From: an uncultured Woeseia sp.
GTDB lineage: Bacteria > Pseudomonadota > Gammaproteobacteria > Steroidobacterales > Woeseiaceae
Assembly (NCBI GenBank): GCA_937925605.1
Contig: CALALV010000017.1
Location: 1-25,951 of the forward strand
Length of the DNA stretch: 25,951 nt
Direction: 5' to 3'
Part shown: positions 8,174 through 16,359 of the stretch, piece after piece
Layout of the letters: the number at the start of each line of letters is the position of its first letter
Position numbering within the stretch: the stretch's first letter is position 1
Notes under the pieces: model-generated
What the model saw: the letters and a program-made list of their open reading frames with translations, nothing else
What the model was told of the DNA's origin: nothing
The model's database searches: none
Position numbers and translations under genes: made by a program

Positions 8174-9523
8174 TCAGTCGTCATCGGGCGGGGATTCGGC
8201 GCGGCGTCGGGCATTGCGCTCGGCGAGCTCACGAAGCTTGTCGGCGATCTGCCGCTCGAGGCCGCGCGGGACCGGATGATAATACGTCCGGTCGGGCATG
8301 TCGTCCGGAAAGTAGCGCTCGCCCGCCGCGAAGGCGCCGTCCTCGTCGTGCGCGTAGCGATAGTCGCGCCCGTAGCCCAGGTCCTTCATCAGGCGTGTCG
8401 GCGCATTACGCAGGTGCAGCGGGACCTCGAGCGTGCCGAACTCGGCGACGTCCGCGCCCGCGGCCTTGAACGCCGCGTAGACGGCGTTGCTCTTCGCGGC
8501 GCAGGCGAGGAACACGACCGCCTGCGCAAGCGCCAGCTCGCCCTCGGGGCTGCCGAGCCGCTCGAGCGTCTCCCAGGCATCCAGCGCAATGCGCAGCGCG
8601 CGCGGGTCAGCATTGCCGATGTCCTCGCTCGCGATGCGCACGACGCGCCGGGCGAGGTAGAGCGGATCCACGCCGCCGTCGAGCATGCGCATCATCCAGT
8701 ACAGCGAGGCGTCCGGGTCGGAACCGCGCACGGACTTGTGCAGTGCCGATACCTGGTCATAGAAATACTCGCCCTGGCGATCGAAGCGCCGCCGGCCGCC
8801 GGCAGCCACTTCGCGCGCCAGCGCGGCATCGATACGGCTGCCGTCGCCGAGCAGGTCGCAGGCGATCTCGAGCAGGTTGAGCAGCCGTCGCGCGTCCCCG
8901 TCGGCCGCGGCGAGCAGCAGCTCCCGGGCCTCGTCGTCGATCGTCACCGCGCCGCCGCGTTCCGCGGCCAGCGACGCGAGCGCCCGCTCGACGATGCCGG
9001 CGAGCGCCGGGGCATCCAGCGACTTCAGTACGTAGACGCGGGCCCGCGACAGCAACGCGTTGTTCAGCTCGAACGACGGGTTCTCGGTGGTCGCGCCGAT
9101 GAAGGTCAGCGTGCCGTCCTCGACGAACGGCAGGAACGCGTCCTGCTGCGACTTGTTGAAGCGGTGCACCTCGTCCAGGAACAGGAGCGTCCGCCGCCCG
9201 TACTGCGCACGCTGTTCGCGGGCCTCGTCGACGGCCGCGCGTATGTCGCGCACGCCGGCCATCACCGCCGACAGCGCAATGAAATGCGCGTCGGCCGAGC
9301 GCGCGACGATGCGCGCGAGCGTCGTCTTGCCGGTGCCGGGCGGGCCCCAGAAGATCATCGAGTGCGGGCGGCCGCTCTCGATTGCGCGGCGCAGTGGCTT
9401 GCCACTGCCGAGCAGGTGCTCCTGGCCGTGGAAGTCCTCCAGCGAGGCCGGTCGCAGGCGGTCGGCCAGCGGCTGGCCGGCCGCGGCGCGCTCCGCTTCC
9501 TCGGCCTCGAACAGGTCCGCCAC
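8174..9523 (-). CDS. rarA: Replication-associated recombination protein A (RarA/MgsA AAA+ ATPase)
   Basis: From GTG 9523 the protein is 449 residues, close to the 447 of E. coli RarA. The frame stays open far upstream, but that part overlaps the VanZ gene in another frame and is not RarA-like. The first residues read VADLFEAEEAERAAAG, then ADRLRPASLEDFHGQEHLLG. Walker A is GPPGTGKTTLARI near residue 60 and Walker B is LFLDEVHRFNKSQ near 113. GATTENPSFELNNALLSRA (sensor region), FYDQVSALHKSVRGSDPDA, IASEDIGNADPRAL and HLRNAPTRLMKDLGYG are family signatures. RarA is a clamp-loader-like tetramer that acts at stalled replication forks with SSB and RecA. The start lies 2 bases after the VanZ stop, which suggests coupled translation. 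Confidence 0.95.
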   Translation of the reverse strand: MADLFEAEEAERAAAGQPLADRLRPASLEDFHGQEHLLGSGKPLRRAIESGRPHSMIFWGPPGTGKTTLARIVARSADAHFIALSAVMAGVRDIRAAVDEAREQRAQYGRRTLLFLDEVHRFNKSQQDAFLPFVEDGTLTFIGATTENPSFELNNALLSRARVYVLKSLDAPALAGIVERALASLAAERGGAVTIDDEARELLLAAADGDARRLLNLLEIACDLLGDGSRIDAALAREVAAGGRRRFDRQGEYFYDQVSALHKSVRGSDPDASLYWMMRMLDGGVDPLYLARRVVRIASEDIGNADPRALRIALDAWETLERLGSPEGELALAQAVVFLACAAKSNAVYAAFKAAGADVAEFGTLEVPLHLRNAPTRLMKDLGYGRDYRYAHDEDGAFAAGERYFPDDMPDRTYYHPVPRGLERQIADKLRELAERNARRRAESPPDDD

Positions 9524-9525
9524 GG

Positions 9526-9933
9526 CTAGCGCGCCTGCCGGCGCTCGAGCAGCCAGTCTTCGAGCCGCAGGCTCCAGCCGCCGAGGCCGGCGAGCCCGAG
9601 GCCGAGACCGAGGGCGAGGCCGACCGCGTCGGCCAGGAAGTCCTCGAGCTCCGCCGAGCGGTACACGGTCAGGTACTGGCACAGCTCGATCAACGCGCCG
9701 AAGGCCAGCAGCCCGAGCGCCACCCGCCAGTAGGCAGACCGCCGGTACTGCCCGCTGAACCATGCGCCGAGCACGAGGAAAGCGACGCCGTGAATCCACT
9801 TGTCGAGCGCGACCACTTCGCGCACGGGCAGGTCGGGAAACAGCCAGACCGGCAGCAGTGCCCCGGCCAGTACCGCGAGCAGCAGGCACGCGCCGGCCAG
9901 CCGCCAGCGCCCGCTGAAGCGCAGCGGCAGCAT
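9526..9933 (-). CDS. VanZ-family small membrane protein
   Basis: This 135-residue protein has about four hydrophobic segments: LAGACLLLAVLAGALLPV, HGVAFLVLGAWF, WRVALGLLAFGALIELCQ and AVGLALGLGLGLAG. The order LDKWIHGVAFLVLG, then ALIELCQYLTVYRSAELEDFLADAVG, is the VanZ-family signature: an H in the second helix, then the E-x-x-Q and the R-x-x-x-x-x-D-x-x-x-D/N positions. VanZ itself gives low-level teicoplanin resistance by an unclear route; most family members have no known role. The ATG shares one base with the lolA stop (TGATG) and the stop is 2 bases before rarA, so it is translated inside the lolA-rarA-serS operon. Neither E. coli nor Pseudomonas has a gene at this place. Confidence 0.82.
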   Translation of the reverse strand: MLPLRFSGRWRLAGACLLLAVLAGALLPVWLFPDLPVREVVALDKWIHGVAFLVLGAWFSGQYRRSAYWRVALGLLAFGALIELCQYLTVYRSAELEDFLADAVGLALGLGLGLAGLGGWSLRLEDWLLERRQAR

Positions 9934-10580
9934 CAGGGCTCGGTCCGGACCAGCGGCGTGCCCACCAGGTCCGCGTCGTCCGGCGGCTGGAAGTCGAAGC
10001 GCTCCGGCGCGAGTTCGGGGTTGATCTCGACCTCGAACAGGGCGACCAGCGTGCTCTGTCCGAGCGAGTCGACGAAGATCATCCGCGACAGCTGCCCGTC
10101 CGTGAAGCCGAGCTCGACGCTCTCGAAGCCGCTGTCCTCGCCGCGCGGCCGCAGGCGGACCCAGGCCGTGCCGCGGTCCAGCGTGCTGTCGCGGATCTCG
10201 AAGCCGTCGAGCGCGTCGCCGCCGCCGCCGAGCAGCAGCGCCGGGGTACTGCCGAGCACGTCCCGCTGCGGCTTGACCGTGACCTGTTCCAGGTCGGCGT
10301 CGTAGCTCCAGACGTTCAGGCCGTCGGCCACCAGCAGCTGCTCGTACGGCGTCTCGTAGCTCCAGCGAAAGCGGCCCGGGCGCAGGATCTCGAGCTGTCC
10401 CGCCGACTCCTCGACGAGCACACCGTCCGCGTCGAGCAGCGATTGCTCGAAGCGTGCCGACATGGAACGCACGTCGTCGACGAAGCCGCGCACCAGCGCT
10501 TCTCCGTCGACGGCCTCGGCGGCGTTCGCCATACCCGCGATCAGCAACCCGGCCAGGCAGCCGGCAGCCCGTATCAGCAT
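9933..10580 (-). CDS. lolA: Outer-membrane lipoprotein carrier protein LolA
   Basis: The 215-residue protein begins with a signal peptide (MLIRAAGCLAGLLIAGMANA|AEA) and is periplasmic. LolA takes mature lipoproteins from the LolCDE transporter and carries them across the periplasm to LolB. The characteristic early region is present: FVDDVRSMSARFEQSLLD, then SAGQLEILRPGRFRWSYETP and QLLVADGLNVWSYDADLEQV near residues 60-105. The later VELGFTDGQLSRMIFVDSLG forms the closing beta strands. It lies 12 bases after the ftsK stop, and its own stop overlaps the VanZ-family start by one base. The C-terminal residues after FDFQPPDDADLVGTP are poorly conserved in the family. Confidence 0.94.
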   Translation of the reverse strand: MLIRAAGCLAGLLIAGMANAAEAVDGEALVRGFVDDVRSMSARFEQSLLDADGVLVEESAGQLEILRPGRFRWSYETPYEQLLVADGLNVWSYDADLEQVTVKPQRDVLGSTPALLLGGGGDALDGFEIRDSTLDRGTAWVRLRPRGEDSGFESVELGFTDGQLSRMIFVDSLGQSTLVALFEVEINPELAPERFDFQPPDDADLVGTPLVRTEP

Positions 10581-10592
10581 GTTTTCAAGCTC

Positions 10593-12911
10593 TCAGTCCT
10601 TGGCCGGCGGCGGCACGAGGATCTCGCGCGAGCCGTTCGGCTGCAACGGGCCCACGAGGCCCGCGTTTTCCATTGTCTCGACCATGCGCGCGGCCCGGTT
10701 GTAGCCGATCTTCAGGCGTCGCTGCACGCCCGAGATCGAGGCCTTGCGGGTCTCCATGACGATCTGGACCGCCTGGTCGTAGAGCGGATCCTGCTCGCCG
10801 TCGTCGCCCTCCCCCGGCAGCACGTCGAGACCCGGCATTCCCGTGGTTTGACCGGACGGACCCTCGGTAATTTCATCGATGTAGCGCGGCTGGCCGCCTT
10901 TCTTGAGGTGCCGGACGACCGCGTGCACCTCGTGGTCGGCGACGAAGGCGCCGTGCACGCGCACCGGCAGCGAGGTACCCGGTGGCAGGTACAGCATGTC
11001 GCCGTGCCCGAGCAGCGTTTCCGCGCCCATCTGGTCGAGGATCGTTCGCGAATCGACCTTGGCCGAGACCTGGAACGCGATGCGCGACGGGATGTTGGCC
11101 TTGATCAGGCCGGTGATGACGTCGACGGAGGGTCGCTGCGTCGCCAGCAGCATGTGGATGCCCGAGGCCCTGGCCTTCTGTGCGAGCCGCGCGATCAGTT
11201 CCTCGACCTTCTTGCCGACGATCATCATCATGTCGGCAAGCTCGTCGATGATGACGACGATGAACGGCAGCGGGCTCAGCGTCGGGTGCTCGACCGGCTT
11301 GTCCTCGTCCTCGAGCGGCGGCGGCGTCCAGGTCGGGTCCTTGATCGGCTGGCCTGCCGCTATCGCGTCCTTCACCTTGCGGTTGTAGCCGCCGATGTTG
11401 CGCACGCCGAGCGATGCCATCAGCCGGTAGCGCCGTTCCATCTCGCCGACGCACCAGCGCAGGGCGTTCGCCGCCTCCTTCATGTCGGTCACGACCGGCG
11501 TCAGCAGGTGCGGGATGCCCTCGTAGACCGACAGCTCCAGCATCTTCGGATCGACCATGATCAGGCGCACGTGCTCGGGCTTCGCCTTGTACAGCAGGCT
11601 CAGCACCATGGCGTTGATGGCGACCGACTTGCCCGAGCCGGTCGTGCCGGCGATCAGCAGGTGCGGCATGCGCGACAGGTCGGCGACGACCGAATGCCCG
11701 CCGATGTCCTTGCCGAGCGCGAGGGTCAGCGGCGAGGCCATGTCGTCGTAGGCCTTCGACTTCAGGATCTCGCCGAGCGTGACCAGCTCGCGGTTCTCGT
11801 TCGGGATCTCGAGGCCGATGTAGGACTTGCCCGGGATGACCTCGACGACACGCACGCTCACGACCGACAGCGAGCGCGCGAGATCCTTCGCGAGGTTCGA
11901 AATCTGGCTGGACTTGACGCCCGGCGCCGGGTCGAGCTCGAAGCGCGTGATGATCGGCCCTGGCGACACCGAGACGACCTCGACGTTGATGCCAAAGTCT
12001 TTCAGCTTCAGCTCGACCAGCCGCGACATCGCTTCCAGCGACTCTTTCGAGTAGCCGGACTTCTGCGGCGGCGGATCGTCGAGCAGGGCGAGCGGCGGCA
12101 GCTCGCCGTCGGACGGCGGCTCGAACAGCGGCACCTGCCGCTCCTTCTGCGCGCGCACGCTCGGTTCCGCGGCCGGCAGGACCGGCTCGATGCGCGGCGG
12201 CGGCCGGTTCGCCTTGCGCTGCTGTTCTTTCTCGACGACGACCTGGCGACGTGCGAGTTCGCGCCGGCCCTCTGCCCGGTCCCGCAGTTCCCCGATCTTG
12301 CCGCGCAGGTAGTCCCAGGCGGCCAGCGTCGCGCGGCCGATGTGGTCCATGATGCGCAGCCACGAGATGCCGAGGAACAGCTGGATCGACGCCATCCACA
12401 GGAAGAACAGCAGCACGCTCGCGCCGAGCAGCTTCATGACCGCGGCGAGGTTCTGGCCGACCAGCTGGCCGACGATGCCGCCGGCGGTCTCGCGGAATCC
12501 GACCGGCGAGAAGTGCAGCGTCGCCAGCGCGCAGCTCGTGACCAGCGTCGCGACGAAGCCGGCCACGCGCAGCGCGACGTCGAGGCGGGTCAGGTGCTCC
12601 TGCGTGCGCTGCTCGCGGTAGATCATCCAGCCCGCGTAGAAGACCATCACCGTGAACAGGTAGGCGGGCCGTCCGAACAGGTTGAACAGCAGGTCGGACA
12701 GGTGCGCGCCGACCCGGCCGACGCTGTTGGTCACCTCGCCGCTGCTGCTCGCCTGCGAAAACCCGGGGTCGGCCGGGTCGTAGGTGAACAGCGCGACCCA
12801 GAGGATCAGCGCCAGCGCGCCGAACACGTACAGCGCGCCTTCGCGCAGCGTCCGGGCGACCTGGGCCGACAGGGGGCCGGCCGTGCGGGTCGCGGTCGTC
12901 GATCTCGCCAT
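10593..12911 (-). CDS. ftsK: DNA translocase FtsK
   Basis: The 772-residue protein starts at ATG 12911 (MARSTTATRTAG). The frame extends upstream, but nothing there resembles FtsK and it would cover the trxB promoter region. Four membrane helices lie in residues 20-185, a Pro/charged linker at about 200-290, and then the motor. Walker A GTTGSGKSVAINAM is near 422 and Walker B FIVVIIDELADMM near 550. ATQRPSVDVITGLIKANIPS and DMLYLPPGTSLPVRVHGAFV are further signatures. The C-terminal gamma winged helix (about 705-770, SGVQRRLKIGYNRAARMVE) reads the polar KOPS sequences and activates XerCD at dif. The linker is far shorter than in the 1329-residue E. coli protein, as in many other bacteria. It is the first gene of the operon that continues with lolA. 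Confidence 0.97.
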   Translation of the reverse strand: MARSTTATRTAGPLSAQVARTLREGALYVFGALALILWVALFTYDPADPGFSQASSSGEVTNSVGRVGAHLSDLLFNLFGRPAYLFTVMVFYAGWMIYREQRTQEHLTRLDVALRVAGFVATLVTSCALATLHFSPVGFRETAGGIVGQLVGQNLAAVMKLLGASVLLFFLWMASIQLFLGISWLRIMDHIGRATLAAWDYLRGKIGELRDRAEGRRELARRQVVVEKEQQRKANRPPPRIEPVLPAAEPSVRAQKERQVPLFEPPSDGELPPLALLDDPPPQKSGYSKESLEAMSRLVELKLKDFGINVEVVSVSPGPIITRFELDPAPGVKSSQISNLAKDLARSLSVVSVRVVEVIPGKSYIGLEIPNENRELVTLGEILKSKAYDDMASPLTLALGKDIGGHSVVADLSRMPHLLIAGTTGSGKSVAINAMVLSLLYKAKPEHVRLIMVDPKMLELSVYEGIPHLLTPVVTDMKEAANALRWCVGEMERRYRLMASLGVRNIGGYNRKVKDAIAAGQPIKDPTWTPPPLEDEDKPVEHPTLSPLPFIVVIIDELADMMMIVGKKVEELIARLAQKARASGIHMLLATQRPSVDVITGLIKANIPSRIAFQVSAKVDSRTILDQMGAETLLGHGDMLYLPPGTSLPVRVHGAFVADHEVHAVVRHLKKGGQPRYIDEITEGPSGQTTGMPGLDVLPGEGDDGEQDPLYDQAVQIVMETRKASISGVQRRLKIGYNRAARMVETMENAGLVGPLQPNGSREILVPPPAKD

Positions 12912-12999
12912 GGTGATGCTTGCCACAAGCTCGTTACAAGCCGCTGATTCTACTGGAAGCCGCGCGGCGGCGCGCGCCGGGGCGGGCGCCCGCCCGGTT

Positions 13000-13028
13000 T
13001 TGCCCGCGGATTCGGATTTTCCTACACT
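13000..13028 (+). promoter_or_regulatory. Candidate sigma-70 promoter of trxB
   Basis: TTGCCC (13000-13005) and TACACT (13023-13028) are separated by 17 bases; each matches consensus at 4 of 6 positions. They lie in the ftsK-trxB divergent gap, giving a leader of about 120 bases before the trxB ATG. Confidence 0.35.
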
Positions 13029-13034
13029 GGGGCC

Positions 13035-13062
13035 CGGCGGCGGCCCGTTCCGCCCGCCGCCG
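13035..13062 (+). repeat. GC-rich hairpin in the trxB leader
   Basis: CGGCGGCGG (13035-13043) pairs with CCGCCGCCG (13054-13062) around a 10-base loop, starting just after the predicted trxB transcription start. It could stabilise or regulate the leader. With arms this GC-rich it may also be chance. Confidence 0.3.
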
Positions 13063-13155
13063 ACGAAGGACTTGATTCCTGCCGCATTGGACGCACTGTT
13101 GCCCGTACCGGCCCCGCGCGCTCCGTACGGCGCAGACCAGAGGCGAAACGCACCC

Positions 13156-14139
13156 ATGAGCAAATCCAGACACTGCCGCGTCCTGATCCTCGGCTCGGGA
13201 CCGGCCGGGTATTCCGCGGCCGTGTACGCCGCGCGCGCGAATCTCGAGCCGGTCATCGTGACCGGCATCGAACAGGGCGGCCAGCTGATGACCACGACCG
13301 ACGTCGACAACTGGCCGGGCGACGTCGAGGGCCTGCAGGGTCCGGAACTGATGCAGCGCATGCTGAGGCACGCCGAGCGCTACGACACCGCGATCATCAA
13401 CGATCACATCAAGCGCGCGGATCTCAGCACGCGGCCCTTCCAGCTCGACGGCGACTACGGTACCTACACCTGCGACGCGCTGATCATCGCGACCGGCGCG
13501 ACGGCCAAGTACCTCGGGCTCGATTCCGAAGAGGCCTTCAAGGGCCGCGGCGTGTCCGCCTGCGCCACCTGCGACGGCTTCTTCTACCGCGAGCAGCCGG
13601 TCGCCGTGGTCGGCGGCGGCAACACCGCGGTCGAGGAAGCGCTGTACCTCAGCAACATCGCCTCGAAAGTGACGCTGGTGCACCGCCGGGACGAGCTGCG
13701 CGCCGAGAAGATCCTGCAGGACAAGCTCTTCAAGCGCGCGCGGGAGGGCAAGGTCGAGCTGCTCTGGGACCACGTGGTCGACGAGGTGCTCGGCGACGAC
13801 AGCGGCGTCACCGGGCTGCGCGTGCGCGGCACGAAGAACCCGGACGCCAGCCGCGACCTCGACGTCAAGGGCGTGTTCATCGCGATCGGCCACAGCCCGA
13901 ACACCGGCCTGTTCGCCGAGCAGCTCGAGATGCGCAACGGCTACATCGTCGTTCGCAGCGGCCTCGACGGCGATGCCACCGCGACCAGCATCCCGGGCGT
14001 GTTCGCGGCCGGCGACGTCGCCGACCAGGTGTACCGCCAGGCGATCACGTCGGCCGGCGCCGGCTGCATGGCGGCGCTGGACGCCGAAAAATACCTCGAC
14101 GCGCTCGCCGAGGCCCCCGCCAGCGACGCCGCCGCCTGA
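13156..14139 (+). CDS. trxB: Thioredoxin reductase (NADPH, FAD)
   Basis: From ATG 13156 (MSKSRHCRVLILGSGPAGYS) the protein has 327 residues, near the usual 315-320. An open frame extends far upstream, but the FAD-binding motif GSGPAGYSAAVYAARA sits at the expected distance only from this start; a GAGG lies about 13 bases upstream. It passes electrons from NADPH through FAD to thioredoxin. The redox-active pair is in ACATCDGFFY near residue 139. The NADPH site GGGNTAVEEALYLSN and the HRRDELRAEKIL motif follow, then the C-terminal FAD contact GVFAAGDVADQVYRQ. It is the first gene of a plus-strand group continuing into the GNAT-fold gene 7 bases later. The short Ala-rich tail (EAPASDAAA) is not part of the fold. 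Confidence 0.96.
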   Translation: MSKSRHCRVLILGSGPAGYSAAVYAARANLEPVIVTGIEQGGQLMTTTDVDNWPGDVEGLQGPELMQRMLRHAERYDTAIINDHIKRADLSTRPFQLDGDYGTYTCDALIIATGATAKYLGLDSEEAFKGRGVSACATCDGFFYREQPVAVVGGGNTAVEEALYLSNIASKVTLVHRRDELRAEKILQDKLFKRAREGKVELLWDHVVDEVLGDDSGVTGLRVRGTKNPDASRDLDVKGVFIAIGHSPNTGLFAEQLEMRNGYIVVRSGLDGDATATSIPGVFAAGDVADQVYRQAITSAGAGCMAALDAEKYLDALAEAPASDAAA

Positions 14140-14146
14140 GCCGACC

Positions 14147-15325
14147 GTGGACGGCAGCCGCCAGCAGGCCGGTATTAGGGTCACGCGGGCGGAGGCGATT
14201 GCCGACGTCGACGCGGCCGACTGGAACCGCCTCGCCGGCGACCTGTGGCCGTTCCTGCGACACGAATTTCTCGCGGCCTCCGAAGCGTCCGGCTGCGTGT
14301 CGGTGGACAGCGGCTGGCAGCCGCGGCACCTCGTTGCGCAGAACGCGGACGGCCGCGTCGTCGGCGCGCTGCCGCTGTACCTGAAGGAGCATTCCTGGGG
14401 CGAGTTCGTGTTCGACTGGGCCTGGGCCAATGCCTATGCCCGGGCCGGCTTCGACTATTACCCCAAGCTCGTCTCCGCGACGCCCTTTACGCCGGCGACC
14501 AGCCGTCGCCTGCTGGTCGAGAACGACGCGGACGGTACGATCGCGGCCGCGCTGCTCGACGCCGCGATCGCCGAGGCCCGCGACGGCGGCCTGTCGTCGC
14601 TGCACGTGCAGTTCCCGACCGACGCGGAGCGCCCGGCGCTGACCCGCGCCGGGCTGAAGCTGCGCAAGGACTGCCAGTTCCACTGGCACAACCGCGGCTA
14701 TGCCGACTTCGACGCGTTCCTGGCCGAGTTCAGCTCGCGCAAGCGCAAGAAGGCGCGCCGCGACCGTCGCGCGGTCGCCGAACAGGGCATCCGCTTCCGG
14801 CGGCTGGCGGGCGGGGACCTGGACGACGCGCTGTGGGAATCGGTCTACCTGCTGCTCAGCACGACCTTCCTGCGCCGCGGCTCCCTGCCCTACCTGGACC
14901 TCCGCTTCTTCCGGCGCTTCGCGGCCGCGCGCCCGAGCGACCTGCTCGTCGTGCTGGCGGAGCGGCGCGGCACGCCGGTGGCGGCGGCCCTGTTCTTCGT
15001 CGGCCGCGAGCGCCTGTACGGGCGCTACTGGGGCAGCGACGGTCACTACGACGCGCTGCACTTCGAGACCTGCTACTACCAGGGCATCGAGTACTGCATC
15101 GACCACGGCCTCGCCGTGTTCGAGCCGGGCACGCAGGGCGAGCACAAGGTGAGCCGCGGCTTTACGCCTATCGAAACCTGGTCCGCACACTGGCTCGCGC
15201 ACCCGGAGTTCTTCGACGCGATAGCCCGCTACCTCGACGAGGAAGGTCGCCACATCGAGCGCTACATCGACTCGGTGGAGGCGCACAGCCCGTACCGTCG
15301 CGACGGGCGCCGGGGCGAACCTTGA
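14147..15325 (+). CDS. FemAB-like / GNAT-fold transferase (PF04339 type), function unknown
   Basis: The 392-residue protein is read from GTG 14147, the first start codon after the trxB stop; no in-frame ATG lies near the N-terminus. The sequence fits proteins annotated as peptidoglycan biosynthesis/recognition or GNAT N-acetyltransferases, often about 370-400 residues. Visible blocks are FLRHEFLAASEASGCV near residue 38, VGALPLYLKEHSWGEFVFDW near 75, HWHNRGYADFDAFLAEFSS near 181, a very basic RKRKKARRDRR near 200, and YGRYWGSDGHYDALHFETCY near 290. GTQGEHKVSRGF comes towards the end. FemAB relatives and Aat share a GNAT-like fold and use aminoacyl-tRNA, so an aminoacyl transfer role is conceivable. 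The substrate is unknown. Its stop overlaps the aat start (TTGA), implying coupled translation. Confidence 0.8.
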   Translation: MDGSRQQAGIRVTRAEAIADVDAADWNRLAGDLWPFLRHEFLAASEASGCVSVDSGWQPRHLVAQNADGRVVGALPLYLKEHSWGEFVFDWAWANAYARAGFDYYPKLVSATPFTPATSRRLLVENDADGTIAAALLDAAIAEARDGGLSSLHVQFPTDAERPALTRAGLKLRKDCQFHWHNRGYADFDAFLAEFSSRKRKKARRDRRAVAEQGIRFRRLAGGDLDDALWESVYLLLSTTFLRRGSLPYLDLRFFRRFAAARPSDLLVVLAERRGTPVAAALFFVGRERLYGRYWGSDGHYDALHFETCYYQGIEYCIDHGLAVFEPGTQGEHKVSRGFTPIETWSAHWLAHPEFFDAIARYLDEEGRHIERYIDSVEAHSPYRRDGRRGEP

Positions 15326-16065
15326 GCGGCGCCCCGCCGCCGCGCATCGCGTGGCTGTCCGCGGACGATCCACCCGAGCGCTTCCCGGACATCGAGCGCG
15401 CCTGCCGCGAACCGGACGGCCTGCTCGCCGCCGGCGGCGACCTGTCCGGCGCGCGACTCTTATACGCCTACCGGCACGGCATCTTCCCGTGGTACGAGGA
15501 CGGGCAGCCGATCCTGTGGTGGTCGCCGGACCCGCGCTGCATCCTGAGGCCCCGCGAGTTCCACGTCGCGCGGCGTCTGCAGCGCTGGCTGCGCGACTGC
15601 CCGTACAGCGTGCGCTTCAACTCCGATTTCGGCGCGGTGGTCGAGGGTTGCGCCGGCCGGCGCTTCGGTCAGCAGGGCACCTGGATCACGGCCGAGATGG
15701 CCGCGGCCTATGCCGACCTGCACCGCGCCGGCTGGGCGCACTCGGTCGAGGTCTGGCACGAGGACCGTTTGCTCGGCGGCCTGTACGGGCTGGCGATCGG
15801 CCGTGCCTTTTTCGGTGAATCCATGTTCAGCCGCGCGACGAATGCGTCGAAGATCGCGATGCTCGCGCTGTGCCGGCACATGGCCGGTCGCGGCATGAAC
15901 CTGCTCGACTGCCAGGTCATCTCGCCGCACCTGCTGACGCTCGGCGCGGTCGCGGTCCCGAGGTCCGAGTTCCGGGTGCTGCTCGCGGCGGCCTGCGAGC
16001 CGCCGACCGCCGCCCGCGACTGGCCCGCGGACGCGCTGCCGGCACGCGCGCTGGCCGCGGCCTGA
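15322..16065 (+). CDS. aat: Leucyl/phenylalanyl-tRNA-protein transferase
   Basis: The 247-residue protein (234 in E. coli) is read from TTG 15322, which overlaps the upstream stop as TTGA. No ATG or GTG gives a better start before the conserved region. Aat moves Leu or Phe from tRNA to proteins with N-terminal Lys or Arg, making them substrates for ClpS-ClpAP. Conserved blocks are EPDGLLAAGGDLS, LLYAYRHGIFPWYEDGQPIL, WWSPDPRCILRP, GTWITAEMAAAYADLHRAGW, HSVEVW and GGLYGLAIGRAFFGESMFS. RATNASKIAM, then LLDCQVISPHLLTLGAV, complete the fold. Both ClpA and ClpS are encoded just downstream on the other strand, so the pathway is clustered. The bpt gene often found next to aat is absent. Confidence 0.95.
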   Translation: MSGAPPPRIAWLSADDPPERFPDIERACREPDGLLAAGGDLSGARLLYAYRHGIFPWYEDGQPILWWSPDPRCILRPREFHVARRLQRWLRDCPYSVRFNSDFGAVVEGCAGRRFGQQGTWITAEMAAAYADLHRAGWAHSVEVWHEDRLLGGLYGLAIGRAFFGESMFSRATNASKIAMLALCRHMAGRGMNLLDCQVISPHLLTLGAVAVPRSEFRVLLAAACEPPTAARDWPADALPARALAAA

Positions 16066-16080
16066 CGGCTCCATGCTGCG

Positions 16081-16109
16081 TTGCAATGCCGCCTGCGTTT
16101 CTGCACAAT
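16081..16109 (+). promoter_or_regulatory. Candidate sigma-70 promoter of infA
   Basis: TTGCAA (16081-16086) and CACAAT (16104-16109) are 17 bases apart, each 4 of 6 to consensus, in the 75-base gap between aat and infA. Predicted transcription would start near 16116, leaving a leader of about 25 bases. It fits separate, strong expression of infA. Confidence 0.4.
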
Positions 16110-16140
16110 GCGCGAGCCCGAAACAGCACGGACCCTATAG

Positions 16141-16359
16141 TTGGCCAAAGAAGAAGCATTGCAGATGGAAGGCGTCGTGACCGAGACGCTGCCGAACACG
16201 ACGTTTCGCGTCGAGTTGCAGAACGGTCATGTCGTGACTGCGCACATCTCCGGCAAGATGCGCAAGAACTACATCCGCATCCTCACCGGTGACAAGGTCA
16301 CCGTCGAGCTCACGCCCTACGACCTCTCGAAAGGCCGCATCGTCTATCGCGGCCGCTGA
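16141..16359 (+). CDS. infA: Translation initiation factor IF-1
   Basis: The 72-residue protein has the standard length and is nearly full-consensus: AKEEALQMEGVVTETLPNT, FRVELQNGHVVTAHISGKMR and KNYIRILTGDKVTVELTPYD. IF-1 is a small OB-fold protein that sits in the ribosomal A site during initiation. The start codon is TTG at 16141; conservation begins directly after it, and the next in-frame ATG (16165) would cut off the first strand. No strong Shine-Dalgarno is seen upstream (acggaccctatag). It stands between aat and the convergent clpA, as in E. coli and Pseudomonas. Confidence 0.97.
   Translation: MAKEEALQMEGVVTETLPNTTFRVELQNGHVVTAHISGKMRKNYIRILTGDKVTVELTPYDLSKGRIVYRGR

Noticed and set aside
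10443..12947. 834-codon open frame on the plus strand opposite ftsK and lolA
   Set aside because: Rich in Arg, His, Asp and Gly with no domain or start signal. It is the antisense shadow of a GC-rich gene; ftsK on the other strand is unmistakable.
12912..13361. ftsK and trxB frames extending into each other's 5' regions
   Set aside because: Neither extension matches its family. Both proteins have normal N-termini at the chosen starts, and a promoter-like pair lies between them.
16066..16140. Possible tRNA gene near infA, since E. coli has serW in this neighbourhood
   Set aside because: Only 75 bases before infA and 53 after, with no cloverleaf or TTCRANNC-type T-loop seen.
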